Assembly (NCBI GenBank): GCA_041879415.1
Contig: CP090852.1
Span: forward strand, 372,001-436,000
Length of the DNA: 64,000 nucleotides
Reading direction: 5' to 3'
DNA from: Vibrio chagasii
GTDB taxonomy: Bacteria > Pseudomonadota > Gammaproteobacteria > Enterobacterales > Vibrionaceae
Below are positions 1 through 8,849 of the stretch, one piece after another. The position numbers were made by a program, and so were the translations under genes. The stretch's first letter is position 1, and each line of letters starts with the position of its first letter. The notes under the pieces were generated by a model. The model ran no database searches. It was given only the letters and a program-made list of their open reading frames with translations, and was not told where the DNA came from.

Positions 1-835
1 TGGCGCCACGTTTGAATTGCCTTGGTGTCATTCCCGACCATGCTTTAAATCGAGTACTAAAATTGGCCGCATTAGGATACCCAACGATCTCACCAATGTG
101 TTGAATAGACCAGTCGCTCGATTTCAATAAACGCGCCGCGTACTCCATTCTCATTCGCATGATATGTGTCATCGGACTATGAGAGTAATAACGCTGGCAC
201 AAGCGATGGAAGTGAGGCTCTGAACAAGGAACCAAGTTTGCTAATTCATGTACATTCCACTCTTTGTGAAGCTGCTTTTGAACATTGTCGAATACGCGCC
301 TCAAACGGACCAGATTTCGTGACTGGTGGTTAGGAACCGGTGCATTAATCAAAAACTCAATCTGTGCCACACTGTGATTGGCGATAGCACCACCCAAATC
401 AATCGGCAAGGCAATGCTTCTCAACAGAGTATGTATGCAAGACGAGACAACTTCTGCCGCAGGCGAGAGCATATAATTGATTTCATCACTGACGATATTA
501 TCCCAGTGTTTATCCGGCGATAAAAAGATCCACGCTATCTGCCATGTTTCTTCTTCAATTCCAAAACCATTCTCGATGCCGGATGGGACCGTAATGCAGG
601 ATCCCGGCTCTAGAATGTAACGGCACCCTCCACTCTCTAACCAACCTTTCCCTCTAACAGTGAACAACAACATGTGTTTCTGTTGATTCTTTCTATATAC
701 CGAGAAGAATTCGCGGCACGACGCTGTACCACACTGAACGATACCTAGCTCTTCGAATGCCAGAACATGGCTTTGGTCGACAAACTCTTGATGTGTCTTT
801 TCAGAGATCTCGTATCGCTCTTGCTTTTCGCTCAT
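1..835 (-). CDS. AraC-family transcriptional regulator (3' end cut by window)
   Basis: The minus frame opens at an ATG (835) and stays open to base 1, giving 278 residues; the stop lies outside the window. The N-terminal ~160 residues look like a cupin-type sensing domain. The C-terminal ~100 residues carry the two helix-turn-helix units of AraC/XylS proteins, ending in the family signature around IGEIVGYPNAANFSTRFK and GMTPRQFKR. It is divergent from a MATE efflux gene, so local control of that pump is likely (inference). Its architecture, and short matches such as W-IAW/W-MAW, make it a relative of the AraC gene at 18421-19314, which also faces a MATE gene. The inducer is unknown. Confidence 0.88.
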   Translation of the reverse strand, partial: MSEKQERYEISEKTHQEFVDQSHVLAFEELGIVQCGTASCREFFSVYRKNQQKHMLLFTVRGKGWLESGGCRYILEPGSCITVPSGIENGFGIEEETWQIAWIFLSPDKHWDNIVSDEINYMLSPAAEVVSSCIHTLLRSIALPIDLGGAIANHSVAQIEFLINAPVPNHQSRNLVRLRRVFDNVQKQLHKEWNVHELANLVPCSEPHFHRLCQRYYSHSPMTHIMRMRMEYAARLLKSSDWSIQHIGEIVGYPNAANFSTRFKAWSGMTPRQFKRGA

Positions 836-967
836 TCCGGTGCCAGCTCATTTAGGTGACCAAACCATAAAAGTAGATAGTTTGACAAAAGTTTGTGATG
901 AGTATGAACAATACAGTGAAATTAAATGCCGATACACTTCTTGCATATTAACGACAAGGGAAATGCG

Positions 968-2353
968 ATGCTCTCTACATATCGTCATTTAGACAAAGAT
1001 TTTTGGCAAAAGCTACTGCACATCGGTTTGCCTGTGTCATTACAAACTATGCTGTTCTCACTGCTCGGCGTAGTTGATATTTTCATGGTCAATCAACTCG
1101 GTGACGCAGCAACGGCAGCGGTCGGCGTTGGCAACCGCATATTCTTTTTTAATTTGATCATGGTGTCTGGGATTAGTGGTGCAGTGAGCGTGCTAGCTTC
1201 GCAATATTTCGGAGCGGGTGACTTTAACGGCATCCGACGTGTGTTGGCGCAATCATGGGCACTGTCTATTTTGGCCATCATCCCTTTTGTTTTGATTTAT
1301 ACATTGGTTCCTGAATCAGTCGTGTCTGTAGTGGCCTCAGACCCTGATTACATCCGCTTGGCAACGGATTACCTTTGGATAACAGGAGCCAGCCTTATTG
1401 GTACCGCAATTGTAGTGCCACTAGAAAGCGCACTGCGATCGGTTGGTGAAGCGAAATTGCCCACAAAAATCAGTATTTGGGCAATCATCGTCAATGCAAT
1501 TCTAAATGCACTGCTTATCTTCGGATTGTTTGGTTTCCCAGAGCTAGGTGTGGTTGGCGCAGCGATCGGCACTACGGTTTCACGATGCTTTCAAACTGTC
1601 GCGCTGGTAGTAATGGCAAGAAAACACTATTCACATTTGTTCCCTACAATCGGCAGTTTGCGCGATGCCATCTTGCCTAAGCACAGAAAGAAGTACTTCA
1701 AGATCGCGATTCCTATGCTAGTTCACGATACGGCGTGGGCGGGTGGAATACTGATTTACAATGTCATTGTTGGTCAGATTGGCGTTGGCGAGCTTGCGAT
1801 CATCTCGTTGTTATCGCCAGTAGAAAGTATCTTAATTTCGGCTTTCTTAGGTTTTGCCGTTGCCGCCTCGATCATCCTTGGTAATGAGATTGGTGCTAAA
1901 AACTATCAACGGGTTGAAAATACCGCTTGGGGCTATGTGCTTGTGAGTTGTGCGCTTGCTACTTTGCTAGCACTGGTGTGTTTTATCGCCAAACCCGCCA
2001 TTGTGCAATTGATCGATTTAACGCATCTGGAACTCAAAGATACAGCGGTTAATGTCACGTTGGTGATGGCGGCTGGCATGATACTACGAGTCTTCAATAT
2101 GGTTGGCATAGGAGGCGTATTGAAAAGCGGTGGTGACATCAATTACAGCATCTTTATCGACATATTTGGTCAGTGGGCAATTGGTATTCCCCTCGCCTAT
2201 TTCACTGCTTTAGTACTTGGCTGGTCTTTAGAATGGGTGTTGATGATTGTGTTGCTGGAGGAGCTAGCGAAGATCGCATTAACTAGCCAACGAATCCACT
2301 CTAAGAAATGGATAAACAACCTCATAGAAGAGCCGGACCAACTGGCCGCCTAA
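968..2353 (+). CDS. MATE family multidrug efflux transporter
   Basis: An inner-membrane protein of 461 residues with about 12 hydrophobic segments. The N-terminal half has the MATE pattern (LPVSLQTMLFSLLGVVDIFMV near the start, then a second symmetrical half). MATE proteins export cationic drugs and metabolites by Na+ or H+ antiport. I chose the ATG at 968 because AAGGGA lies 5-10 bases upstream; the ATG at 926 has no comparable site and would add 14 non-conserved residues. The C-terminus (WINNLIEEP) matches that of the MATE gene at 19365, so the two are paralogues. Substrate cannot be read from sequence. Confidence 0.9.
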   Translation: MLSTYRHLDKDFWQKLLHIGLPVSLQTMLFSLLGVVDIFMVNQLGDAATAAVGVGNRIFFFNLIMVSGISGAVSVLASQYFGAGDFNGIRRVLAQSWALSILAIIPFVLIYTLVPESVVSVVASDPDYIRLATDYLWITGASLIGTAIVVPLESALRSVGEAKLPTKISIWAIIVNAILNALLIFGLFGFPELGVVGAAIGTTVSRCFQTVALVVMARKHYSHLFPTIGSLRDAILPKHRKKYFKIAIPMLVHDTAWAGGILIYNVIVGQIGVGELAIISLLSPVESILISAFLGFAVAASIILGNEIGAKNYQRVENTAWGYVLVSCALATLLALVCFIAKPAIVQLIDLTHLELKDTAVNVTLVMAAGMILRVFNMVGIGGVLKSGGDINYSIFIDIFGQWAIGIPLAYFTALVLGWSLEWVLMIVLLEELAKIALTSQRIHSKKWINNLIEEPDQLAA

Positions 2354-2397
2354 ATACTGACTTGAACTACTAAAACAAACGAAAAGAACTCACACCC

Positions 2398-2440
2398 AAG
2401 GGCTGATTGATTGCATTGCGCTAACCATGATGCCCTTTTT
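2398..2440 (+). terminator. possible weak terminator after the MATE gene
   Basis: AAGGGC (2398-2403) pairs with GCCCTT (2432-2437), followed by a T run to 2440. The loop is long (28 bases), so this is a weak candidate. It sits between the MATE gene and the convergent nrdG. Confidence 0.35.
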
Positions 2441-2470
2441 CGTTCACAAACCTACGAAGTGACGACAACC

Positions 2471-2941
2471 TCAGATATCAGTGAATCGATGGATAATTTG
2501 GTTTGAACTACCACGCCAATCCAGCATTGGGTCTGCTTTATCTTGTTCGAAACGCCCATCAATTAAGGTATCAACGTATTCCAGCACTTGCTTCTGATTC
2601 TCATCCAATTCATCAAGTTCATAGCCAGTCCACATCCAGATATCTTTACCTTCGCATTCTGCTTTTACACGCTTAACCAACTTCAGTATTTCAGAAACGT
2701 TCGCAGGATGTAGAGGATCACCACCAGAAAGCGATAAACCACGGCGTTTGATTCGCGGATCATTAAGATCGGCAATAATGTGGTCTTGTAGCTCTTGAGT
2801 GAACAAATGCCCAGAATCCAACCTTTGCGTCGACTGGTTATAACACCCACGGCACTGGTGCACGCAACCCGATACGAACAAGGTGCATCGTGTGCCTGGG
2901 CCGTTTACAACGTCGATTGGATGATATTGATGATAATTCAT
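2471..2941 (-). CDS. nrdG: anaerobic ribonucleotide reductase activating protein
   Basis: A 156-residue radical-SAM activase that installs the glycyl radical on NrdD using S-adenosylmethionine and a [4Fe-4S] cluster. The cluster motif is visible as C26-x3-C30-x2-C33 (GCVHQCRGCYN), followed by the SAM-binding GGDPLHP segment. Length matches the family. It lies 154 bp downstream of nrdD on the same strand, with a 10-bp inverted repeat in the gap. The start has only a poor Shine-Dalgarno, so translation may be low, as suits a substoichiometric activase. Confidence 0.96.
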   Translation of the reverse strand: MNYHQYHPIDVVNGPGTRCTLFVSGCVHQCRGCYNQSTQRLDSGHLFTQELQDHIIADLNDPRIKRRGLSLSGGDPLHPANVSEILKLVKRVKAECEGKDIWMWTGYELDELDENQKQVLEYVDTLIDGRFEQDKADPMLDWRGSSNQIIHRFTDI

Positions 2942-3010
2942 AAGGCAGTATTGAAAACTCGTGATGGCTTAATGGGTTACTTAAAATGTAGCGAGTAGTG
3001 AAACCAATAA

Positions 3011-3039
3011 ATTGGTATCGACATTAAGCCGATACCAAT
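3011..3039 (-). terminator. intercistronic stem-loop between nrdD and nrdG
   Basis: ATTGGTATCG (3011-3020) and CGATACCAAT (3030-3039) form a perfect 10-bp stem with a 9-base loop. On the minus strand it is followed by TTATTGG rather than a long U run. It could be a partial terminator, an mRNA 3' stabiliser for nrdD, or both. Confidence 0.5.
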
Positions 3040-3095
3040 CTTGTCTCGTGAAACGTAGATCTTCTAAGTAAGCTAGCTTACGATCTTAAAGCTCA

Positions 3096-5219
3096 CTAAA
3101 GGTGCTTCACGCGACGTTTAACTTCTTCTTGCTTACCGAAGTTAAATGGTCGTGCATCTGGGCTACCAAGGTAACCGCAAACACGGCGTGTTACTGATAC
3201 TTTAGTTGAGTCATGGTTGCCACACTTAGGACAAGTAAAGCCCTTACTCGTACAATCGAACTCACCGTTGTAACCACACTCGTAACACTCATCAATCGGC
3301 GTGTTGGTACCGTAGTAAGGAACACGTGTGTAGCTGTAATCCCATACGTTCTCTAGTGCTTCGATGTTTTTCTGCATGTTAGGGAATTCACCGTAACAAA
3401 TGAAACCACCGCTAGAAATTTCAGGATAAGGCATCTCGAAATCAATCTTATCGTATGGGTTCACTTTCTTCTGCACGTCTAAGTGGAAGCTGTTTGTGTA
3501 GTAACCACGGTCTGTTACACCATCAATCACACCAAACTCTTTGGTATCGATACTGCAGAAACGGCTACATAGGTTTTCACTTGGTGTGCCGTAAAGGCTG
3601 AACGCGTAACCTGTCTCTTTCGTCCAAGATTCCACTTCACGCTTCATGTACTCCACTAGCTCAAGCGCTTTAGTACGCATTTCGCCATCGTCGTACAAAT
3701 GAACCTCAGTGCCGTAAAGTGCAGTCATCGCTTCATGGATACCAATGTAACCAAGAGAAACAGAAGCACGGCCGTTCTTGAAGATATCTGCAATGGAATC
3801 ATCCGCTTTCAAGCGAACACCACATGCACCTTCCATGTATAGGATTGGAGCAACACGTGCCTTCACATTTTCTAGACGAGAAATACGAGTTTCTAATGCG
3901 CGACGAGCAAGCTTCAGTTTTTCATCAAGCAACTCGTAGAACTTAGCCATATCTTGTTTTGCGTTGATCGCAATACGTGGCAAGTTCAAGCTCACAACAC
4001 CTAAGTTGTTACGGCCTTCATGGATAAGTTCGCCATTTTCTTCGTATGTATTCAAGAAGCTACGGCAACCCATAGGTGTTTTGAATGACCCTGTCACTTC
4101 TACTACCTTGTCGTAGTTAAGAATGTCTGGGTACATACGTTTAGACGCACACTCAAGTGCCAGTTGCTTGATATCGTAGTTTGGATCTTGTGGCTGGTGG
4201 TTCAAACCATCTTTGATAGCAAAGACCAGTTTAGGGAACACGGCTGTTTTACGGTTCTTACCCAAACCTGCAATGCGATTCTTCAAGATAGATTGCTGAA
4301 TCAGTTTCGAGCCCCAGCTTTCACCTAAGCCAAAACCAAACGTAACGAATGGCGTTTGACCATTAGCGGTGTGCAGTGTGTTTACTTCGTACTCTAGAGA
4401 TTGGAATGCGTCGTAACACTCTTTCTCAGTGCGAGAAATAGCAAACGCTTCTGGGCTGTGAATGTCCCACTCTTTCGCTAACGATAAATGCTTCTCGTAA
4501 CTTGCCATCACGTAAGGTTCTAGAACCTCGTCGATACGGTTGATCGTTGTACCGCCGTAAATGTGGCTCGCCACTTGTGCGATGATCTGCGCAGTTACCG
4601 CCGTTGCGGTAGAGATAGACTTAGGCGTATCGATTTCCGCGTTACCCATCTTGAAGCCATGCGTTAACATGCCTTTCAAGTCGATAAGCATACAGTTAAA
4701 CATCGGGAAGAACGGTGCGTAGTCTAAATCGTGGTAGTGAATGTCACCACACTCGTGAGCATGTACGATGTCACGTGGCAAAATGTGAGTTTTTGCATAG
4801 TGTTTAGCCACGATACCTGCTAGCAGGTCGCGCTGAGTTGGGATTACTTTGCCATCTTTGTTCGCGTTTTCGTTGATTAGATCAACATTGCTTTCTTCGA
4901 TCAAACCTTCGATTTCACGAGTTAACGCACTTTGCTTTTCACGAGCGATGTCGCGGTCGTGACGATATTCGATGTATGCGCGTGCCAAAGACTTGTATGG
5001 TCCCTGCATTAGCTCGTTCTCGACCATGGTTTGAATTTCAGAGATATGAACTTCATCGTAGTCTTCGAGCTTCAACTCAACTGCTAATGCCACATTCAAT
5101 GCATAAATAGCAATTTCCTTATCGGTTTTGTCTGATGCTGCTTCCACTGCAGCCTGGATGCGATCTCTACTGAATGGAGCTCTTGAGCCATCACGCTTGA
5201 TTACGATTGATTTCACCAC
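3096..5219 (-). CDS. nrdD: anaerobic ribonucleoside-triphosphate reductase, large subunit
   Basis: A 707-residue class III ribonucleotide reductase that reduces ribonucleoside triphosphates to deoxy forms without oxygen, using formate and a glycyl radical. An ATP-cone allosteric domain occupies about residues 3-95, followed by the catalytic barrel. Near the C-terminus two CxxC pairs (CYECG and CPKCG) form the zinc site. The radical motif RVCGYLG places the radical glycine at about residue 682, 25 residues from the end. The full family length is present. NrdR-type and FNR-type sites upstream suggest repression when dNTPs are plentiful and activation without oxygen. Confidence 0.98.
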   Translation of the reverse strand: MVKSIVIKRDGSRAPFSRDRIQAAVEAASDKTDKEIAIYALNVALAVELKLEDYDEVHISEIQTMVENELMQGPYKSLARAYIEYRHDRDIAREKQSALTREIEGLIEESNVDLINENANKDGKVIPTQRDLLAGIVAKHYAKTHILPRDIVHAHECGDIHYHDLDYAPFFPMFNCMLIDLKGMLTHGFKMGNAEIDTPKSISTATAVTAQIIAQVASHIYGGTTINRIDEVLEPYVMASYEKHLSLAKEWDIHSPEAFAISRTEKECYDAFQSLEYEVNTLHTANGQTPFVTFGFGLGESWGSKLIQQSILKNRIAGLGKNRKTAVFPKLVFAIKDGLNHQPQDPNYDIKQLALECASKRMYPDILNYDKVVEVTGSFKTPMGCRSFLNTYEENGELIHEGRNNLGVVSLNLPRIAINAKQDMAKFYELLDEKLKLARRALETRISRLENVKARVAPILYMEGACGVRLKADDSIADIFKNGRASVSLGYIGIHEAMTALYGTEVHLYDDGEMRTKALELVEYMKREVESWTKETGYAFSLYGTPSENLCSRFCSIDTKEFGVIDGVTDRGYYTNSFHLDVQKKVNPYDKIDFEMPYPEISSGGFICYGEFPNMQKNIEALENVWDYSYTRVPYYGTNTPIDECYECGYNGEFDCTSKGFTCPKCGNHDSTKVSVTRRVCGYLGSPDARPFNFGKQEEVKRRVKHL

Positions 5220-5260
5220 TTCTCCTTACTCTTGAGGTATTCACAGACTTATCCACAAAC

Positions 5261-5276
5261 ACACTATATAGAGCGA
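5261..5276 (-). promoter_or_regulatory. NrdR box, promoter-proximal
   Basis: ACACTATATAGAGCGA, centred on the palindrome CTATATAG, matches the shape of the 16-bp NrdR box. It is paired with the box at 5292-5307; centres are 31 bp apart, three helical turns, the usual arrangement for NrdR control of nrd genes. A TATAGT -10-like hexamer on the minus strand overlaps it (5263-5268). Confidence 0.65.
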
Positions 5277-5291
5277 TTTACCGTTAAACTA

Positions 5292-5307
5292 ACACTAGAT
5301 ATTGTGG
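5292..5307 (-). promoter_or_regulatory. NrdR box, promoter-distal
   Basis: ACACTAGATATTGTGG is a good match to the NrdR consensus (acaCwAtATaTwGtgt). It lies 15 bp from the proximal box. The pair is 42-88 bp upstream of the nrdD start codon. Confidence 0.7.
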
Positions 5308-5338
5308 CGTATTTAACGAGAACCACCAAACTTGAGTA

Positions 5339-5352
5339 TTGATTTGGATCAA
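5339..5352 (-). promoter_or_regulatory. FNR binding site upstream of nrdD
   Basis: TTGATTTGGATCAA is a perfect match to the FNR consensus TTGAT-N4-ATCAA. It points to anaerobic activation of nrdDG. It lies in the divergent region shared with the EEP nuclease gene at 5520. Confidence 0.75.
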
Positions 5353-5365
5353 TAAAAAGAGAACG

Positions 5366-5379
5366 CTGACTAAGATCAA
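5366..5379 (-). promoter_or_regulatory. second, imperfect FNR-like site
   Basis: CTGACTAAGATCAA keeps one perfect FNR half-site (ATCAA) and a degenerate partner (CTGAC) with the correct N4 spacer. Its centre is 27 bp from the perfect site. Confidence 0.4.
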
Positions 5380-5519
5380 TTCAATATTATTACGCTAGTT
5401 CTCAACTCGAAAAGAAACAATGTAACAATAAAAAAACTGGTAAAAAGAGTTGAATTTTTGGTAAGTGTTGTAGGATAACGGCTCATCAATATTGGTCGAC
5501 AAATTTAGGGATATTTGGG

Positions 5520-6395
5520 ATGAAACGACTACAAAAGTGGTTAATGTTAGGCTGCCTAATCGGTAACCAAGCAATTGCTGAACCTTTAACCATATCCAGT
5601 TGGAATATCGAATGGTTATCAACCAACGAGGCTGTGAATAAGTTTTCTGATAAACGAGAGCAAGCCGACTTCGATAAACTCGGAACGTACTTTCAATCCT
5701 TAAACGCCGATGTGGTTGCGTTTCAAGAAGTCGATGACGTAAATGCTATTCAGCGTGTGGCTGGTGATCAATATCAGATCTTAATGTCTGACCGGGCGCT
5801 ACCTAAGAACAGCAACCACCAATTTAAAGAAGTGAACCAATACACGGGGTTTGCGGTTCGTAAAGGAGTAACCCTCACCGACTACGCTGACTTTCCACTC
5901 GAAACTACGTCCAACAGTAAACTTAGGTTTGCCAGCTATATCGTTATAGAGACAGAGACTAAACCCATTCACATGCTATCTGTTCATTTAAAGGCAGGCT
6001 GCAGCGGCGCGTATAAGTCCAACCGCGATTGCTCACGTTTAAAAGAGCAAGCTCAGCAATTGAACAAGTGGATAAAGCAAAGAGAGCGCAATAACGAAGA
6101 CTACGCCATTCTTGGCGACTTTAACCATAACCTCGCGTACTCACGAGATTGGATGTGGAAAGAGTTAACACAATATACTGATGCGCAGTTAGCGACACGA
6201 AAGACACGCGCAGACTGCAAAGTGCGCTCTAACCGCAACAACCATCGCACGCATCAGTTCCGCTCTGTTATTGATCATATTGTGGTAAGTGAATCATTGA
6301 ATGCAGATCCTGCGAAACAACAAGTATTCAAAACACAAGATGTTCTGGACTACAAACTCAGCGATCACTGTCCAGTTTCAACGACCATCAACTAA
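5520..6395 (+). CDS. exported endonuclease/exonuclease/phosphatase family protein
   Basis: 291 residues with a signal peptide ending near QAIA-EP (about residue 21). The mature protein has the EEP (DNase I-like) fold markers: SSWNIEWL at the start, AFQEV (metal-binding Glu), LGDFNHN, and the terminal SDHCPV with catalytic His. It likely hydrolyses nucleic acid or another phosphodiester in the periplasm or outside the cell; the substrate is not evident. It is transcribed away from nrdD. Extracellular nucleases in vibrios serve phosphate and nutrient scavenging, which is only an analogy here. Confidence 0.88.
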   Translation: MKRLQKWLMLGCLIGNQAIAEPLTISSWNIEWLSTNEAVNKFSDKREQADFDKLGTYFQSLNADVVAFQEVDDVNAIQRVAGDQYQILMSDRALPKNSNHQFKEVNQYTGFAVRKGVTLTDYADFPLETTSNSKLRFASYIVIETETKPIHMLSVHLKAGCSGAYKSNRDCSRLKEQAQQLNKWIKQRERNNEDYAILGDFNHNLAYSRDWMWKELTQYTDAQLATRKTRADCKVRSNRNNHRTHQFRSVIDHIVVSESLNADPAKQQVFKTQDVLDYKLSDHCPVSTTIN

Positions 6396-6410
6396 TAGGT
6401 GTAGTTCGAA

Positions 6411-6452
6411 AAAGAGGCCGACTGGCTATAGAGCTAAAGCGAGTCGACCTCT
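6411..6452 (-). terminator. terminator after the YeeE/YedE pair
   Basis: GAGGCCGACT (6414-6423) pairs with AGTCGACCTC (6442-6451) with one mismatch. Read on the minus strand the stem is followed by TTTTT, which fits termination of the gene ending at 6496. Confidence 0.7.
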
Positions 6453-6495
6453 CAAATACTTATATCAAGCCAATTGGACACACGATAAGTTTACC

Positions 6496-6927
6496 CTAAC
6501 AGGTTTTATTCGTTAGACCTGCAAGCCACATACCCACTAGCATGCTTATCATAAATACCCATACGGTAGGGTTGCCACCACTAAGACTGGTCACCGCTGG
6601 ACCAGGACAAAAGCCAGCAAGCCCCCAACCTAAGCCAAACGCTGTGGAACCCACAATCAGCTTTCTGTCGATTACCGGATTATTGCGGCTATCTAATCGC
6701 TCACCATTGATCGCTTTATCTCGCTTTTTAATGACTAGATGATAAAACGGCGCAAACACCATCAGTGCACCGCCCATTACGAATGCCAGACTTATGTCCC
6801 AATCACCAGTCACATCTAAGAAGCCTAGTACCTTGTTAGGATCTACCATGCCTGAAATAATCATACCCGATCCAAACAAGACTCCAGCAAGCAAACCAAC
6901 AACGATAGTAAATGAAGAGTTTTTCAT
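6496..6927 (-). CDS. YeeE/YedE family membrane protein, C-terminal-type half
   Basis: 143 residues with about four hydrophobic segments. The signature GLAGFCPGPA contains the conserved cysteine of the YeeE/YedE (DUF395, TsuA-like) family, linked to thiosulfate or sulfur-compound uptake. Here the family is split over two genes; this is the downstream half. Its ATG shares one base with the stop of the upstream half (TAATG), so the two are probably translated together and pair in the membrane. Similar split pairs in other bacteria are associated with sulfide detoxification (known for the family). Which sulfur species is moved here is not known. Confidence 0.85.
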   Translation of the reverse strand: MKNSSFTIVVGLLAGVLFGSGMIISGMVDPNKVLGFLDVTGDWDISLAFVMGGALMVFAPFYHLVIKKRDKAINGERLDSRNNPVIDRKLIVGSTAFGLGWGLAGFCPGPAVTSLSGGNPTVWVFMISMLVGMWLAGLTNKTC

Positions 6928-7388
6928 TATGCCCCCAAACCTATTAGGTTCTTAACAAGCACAGTAGCCATTGCGACACCCATGAATACACAAGTCGCGA
7001 TAATTGAACGCTTAGATAAACGCGCCATGCCCACAATGCCATGTCCGCTTGTACAACCATTCGCTGTTTTAGTGCCAAAGCCAACCAACAGACCAGCGAT
7101 AACCACCACTACGAAATTCATCTCTTCCAGTTGTGGGAGTTGGTAACCGGTAGGAATCAACAACCAACCACTTACGACCATTCCAACAACAAATGCGATG
7201 CGCCATTGCTTTTCCGTTTTTTCTGTATCCGTACTTTTACTTTCTTTGTTACTGATGCGAACAGGCAATAATCGACTGACAATTCCGCTAATACCAGCGA
7301 CTCGACCAATCCCGAGCATTAACACAATGGCCGACATGCCCAACAGCATGCCTCCGAAAAAGGCATTCCAAGGAATCAAACTCAACAC
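6927..7388 (-). CDS. YeeE/YedE family membrane protein, N-terminal-type half
   Basis: 153 residues starting at GTG, with AGGAG six bases upstream. Hydrophobic segments flank a charged loop (residues ~48-62). The signature GFGTKTANGCTSGHGIVG holds the conserved cysteine that lines the substrate path in YeeE proteins. It is the first gene of a two-gene unit with the downstream half (TAATG overlap). An AT-rich palindrome 55-75 bp upstream is a candidate operator. Confidence 0.85.
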   Translation of the reverse strand: MLSLIPWNAFFGGMLLGMSAIVLMLGIGRVAGISGIVSRLLPVRISNKESKSTDTEKTEKQWRIAFVVGMVVSGWLLIPTGYQLPQLEEMNFVVVVIAGLLVGFGTKTANGCTSGHGIVGMARLSKRSIIATCVFMGVAMATVLVKNLIGLGA

Positions 7389-7442
7389 AGACCTCTCCTA
7401 TCCACAAACATCATAACTTTCAATCACAGTAAATTAGAGTTT

Positions 7443-7462
7443 ACTAATAAATATAAATTAGT
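7443..7462 (-). promoter_or_regulatory. AT-rich palindrome before the YeeE/YedE pair
   Basis: ACTAAT (7443-7448) and ATTAGT (7457-7462) are perfect inverted arms around AAATATAA. Split YeeE genes elsewhere are controlled by ArsR-type sulfide sensors (BigR) that bind AT-rich palindromes; assignment of such a regulator here is inference, and none is encoded nearby. Confidence 0.4.
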
Positions 7463-7540
7463 CAATGCTAATGTAAGTTATCCCATTTATACCCACAATC
7501 GGTTCCTTGTCATTCAGCTAGCTGTGAGCTCCCAACAAAC

Positions 7541-7573
7541 AAAAAGCCCTTAGGCGCTAACCTAAGGGCTTTT
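7541..7573 (-). terminator. terminator after the glycosyltransferase
   Basis: AAAAGCCCTTAGG (7542-7554) and CCTAAGGGCTTTT (7561-7573) form a perfect 13-bp stem with a 6-base loop. The minus-strand tail is TTTTT. It lies 23 bp beyond the stop of the gene ending at 7596. Confidence 0.85.
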
Positions 7574-7595
7574 GATTTCATTTGAGCTGTATCAG

Positions 7596-8828
7596 CTACT
7601 TAGTCTTGTTCTTTTCAGCTATCCACTGTGACATGTACTTGGTGCTTGCCATGGTGTGGTGCTTGAGCATTGAACCGAAGAAATTATCTAATCGATGAGA
7701 ATCAAGCTCAGAAACCAACGCAGTTATTCGTTCGATCAGTTGATTTCCTAACTTATCTTGCTCGTAATGCGCTTCAAGAATAGAGTGACACTGGCTTTGG
7801 GCTTCAAGCCACTTTTCTTCATCGCGATAAAGCTCAACTGCTGCAGCCACAAACTCATCGATATCATCAGCCACCGCACCCGGCCATTGCAGCTCTCCTT
7901 GCGGTAGCATGCCTTCGCTGCCGATCTCGCTGGTCACATTCGGGGTTTGTAGCTTCATCGCGTCAAGCAACTTACCTTTAATGCCCGCACCAAAACGTAA
8001 TGGCGCAACACATACACGTGCCTCTTCCATCACTTCTTGAGCATCTTTAGCCCAACCCTTGATGTGGAAACCGGTTTTAGGATTGTGCAAAGCGGTTGCC
8101 TTTGGTGGCGGGTATGAACCGTATATATGAAGCTCAGTATCAGGCAACTGCTTACGAATCTTCGGCCAAACCTTCTGTAACTGAAGCACTGCATCCCAGT
8201 TAGGTGCATGCCTAAAATTACCTATCGTCATGAAATGCTTACGTTCTTCATAACTTTTCGTGCGTTCAGGCAAAGTATTAAGATCAACCATGAAAGGTAG
8301 ATGATGTAGAAGCTTTGGATTGATATTGAACTCAGATTGGAGCAGCTCCATCTCGTAGCTTGAAATGATCAACGAAAGATCACAGCGCAGAATCGCGGCA
8401 ATTTCACGTTTGGCCAGATCACTGTAAAGATGCTCTTTCGTCAGATCTGTCTCTTTTTTAACAGCTTCATGTCGAGCATTACGTAGGAACTGTAAATCTT
8501 CAGTATCCAATAGCTTAAAGGCATTAGGACATACCTTCTCAACACGCCAACCAAATTGTTCTTCCATCATAAAACGGTCAAACATGACAACATCAGGTTG
8601 TAGCTGTTCGATGTACTGATCAAAGCTATCGCAATTCAGTTCAATAGATTGGCTCGTGATACCCTCTTCAGAGAGATCGATCATATGCTCGGTCTCTTGA
8701 GCAGGCGTTGCGAATTCAACAGACCAGCCTTGTCGCTTAAACAGGCGTAAAAGTGACATCATATGGCTGCCAGCCGCCGATGAATTCGGTTCTGGCCAAA
8801 CGTAGCCAATTGCTAAAACTTTCTTCAA
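7596..8828 (-). CDS. glycosyltransferase, family 1-like
   Basis: About 410 residues with the GT-B layout. The N-terminal domain starts KKVLAIGYVWPEPNSSAAG; the C-terminal donor domain has IGNFRHAPNWDAV, then a GAGIKGKLLDAM segment that fits the nucleotide-sugar site. It probably transfers a sugar to a surface polysaccharide or protein; acceptor unknown. I favour a TTG start at 8828: AGGA lies six bases upstream, the recognisable domain begins there, and a hairpin terminator for the preceding gene lies inside the longer ATG frame (8879). There is no obvious polysaccharide cluster around it. Confidence 0.78.
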   Translation of the reverse strand: MKKVLAIGYVWPEPNSSAAGSHMMSLLRLFKRQGWSVEFATPAQETEHMIDLSEEGITSQSIELNCDSFDQYIEQLQPDVVMFDRFMMEEQFGWRVEKVCPNAFKLLDTEDLQFLRNARHEAVKKETDLTKEHLYSDLAKREIAAILRCDLSLIISSYEMELLQSEFNINPKLLHHLPFMVDLNTLPERTKSYEERKHFMTIGNFRHAPNWDAVLQLQKVWPKIRKQLPDTELHIYGSYPPPKATALHNPKTGFHIKGWAKDAQEVMEEARVCVAPLRFGAGIKGKLLDAMKLQTPNVTSEIGSEGMLPQGELQWPGAVADDIDEFVAAAVELYRDEEKWLEAQSQCHSILEAHYEQDKLGNQLIERITALVSELDSHRLDNFFGSMLKHHTMASTKYMSQWIAEKNKTK

Positions 8829-8849
8829 AACACTTCCTAGAAATAACAA

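Noticed and set aside
5395..5622. 75-residue minus frame before nrdD
   Set aside because: Overlaps the EEP signal peptide antisense and has no RBS.
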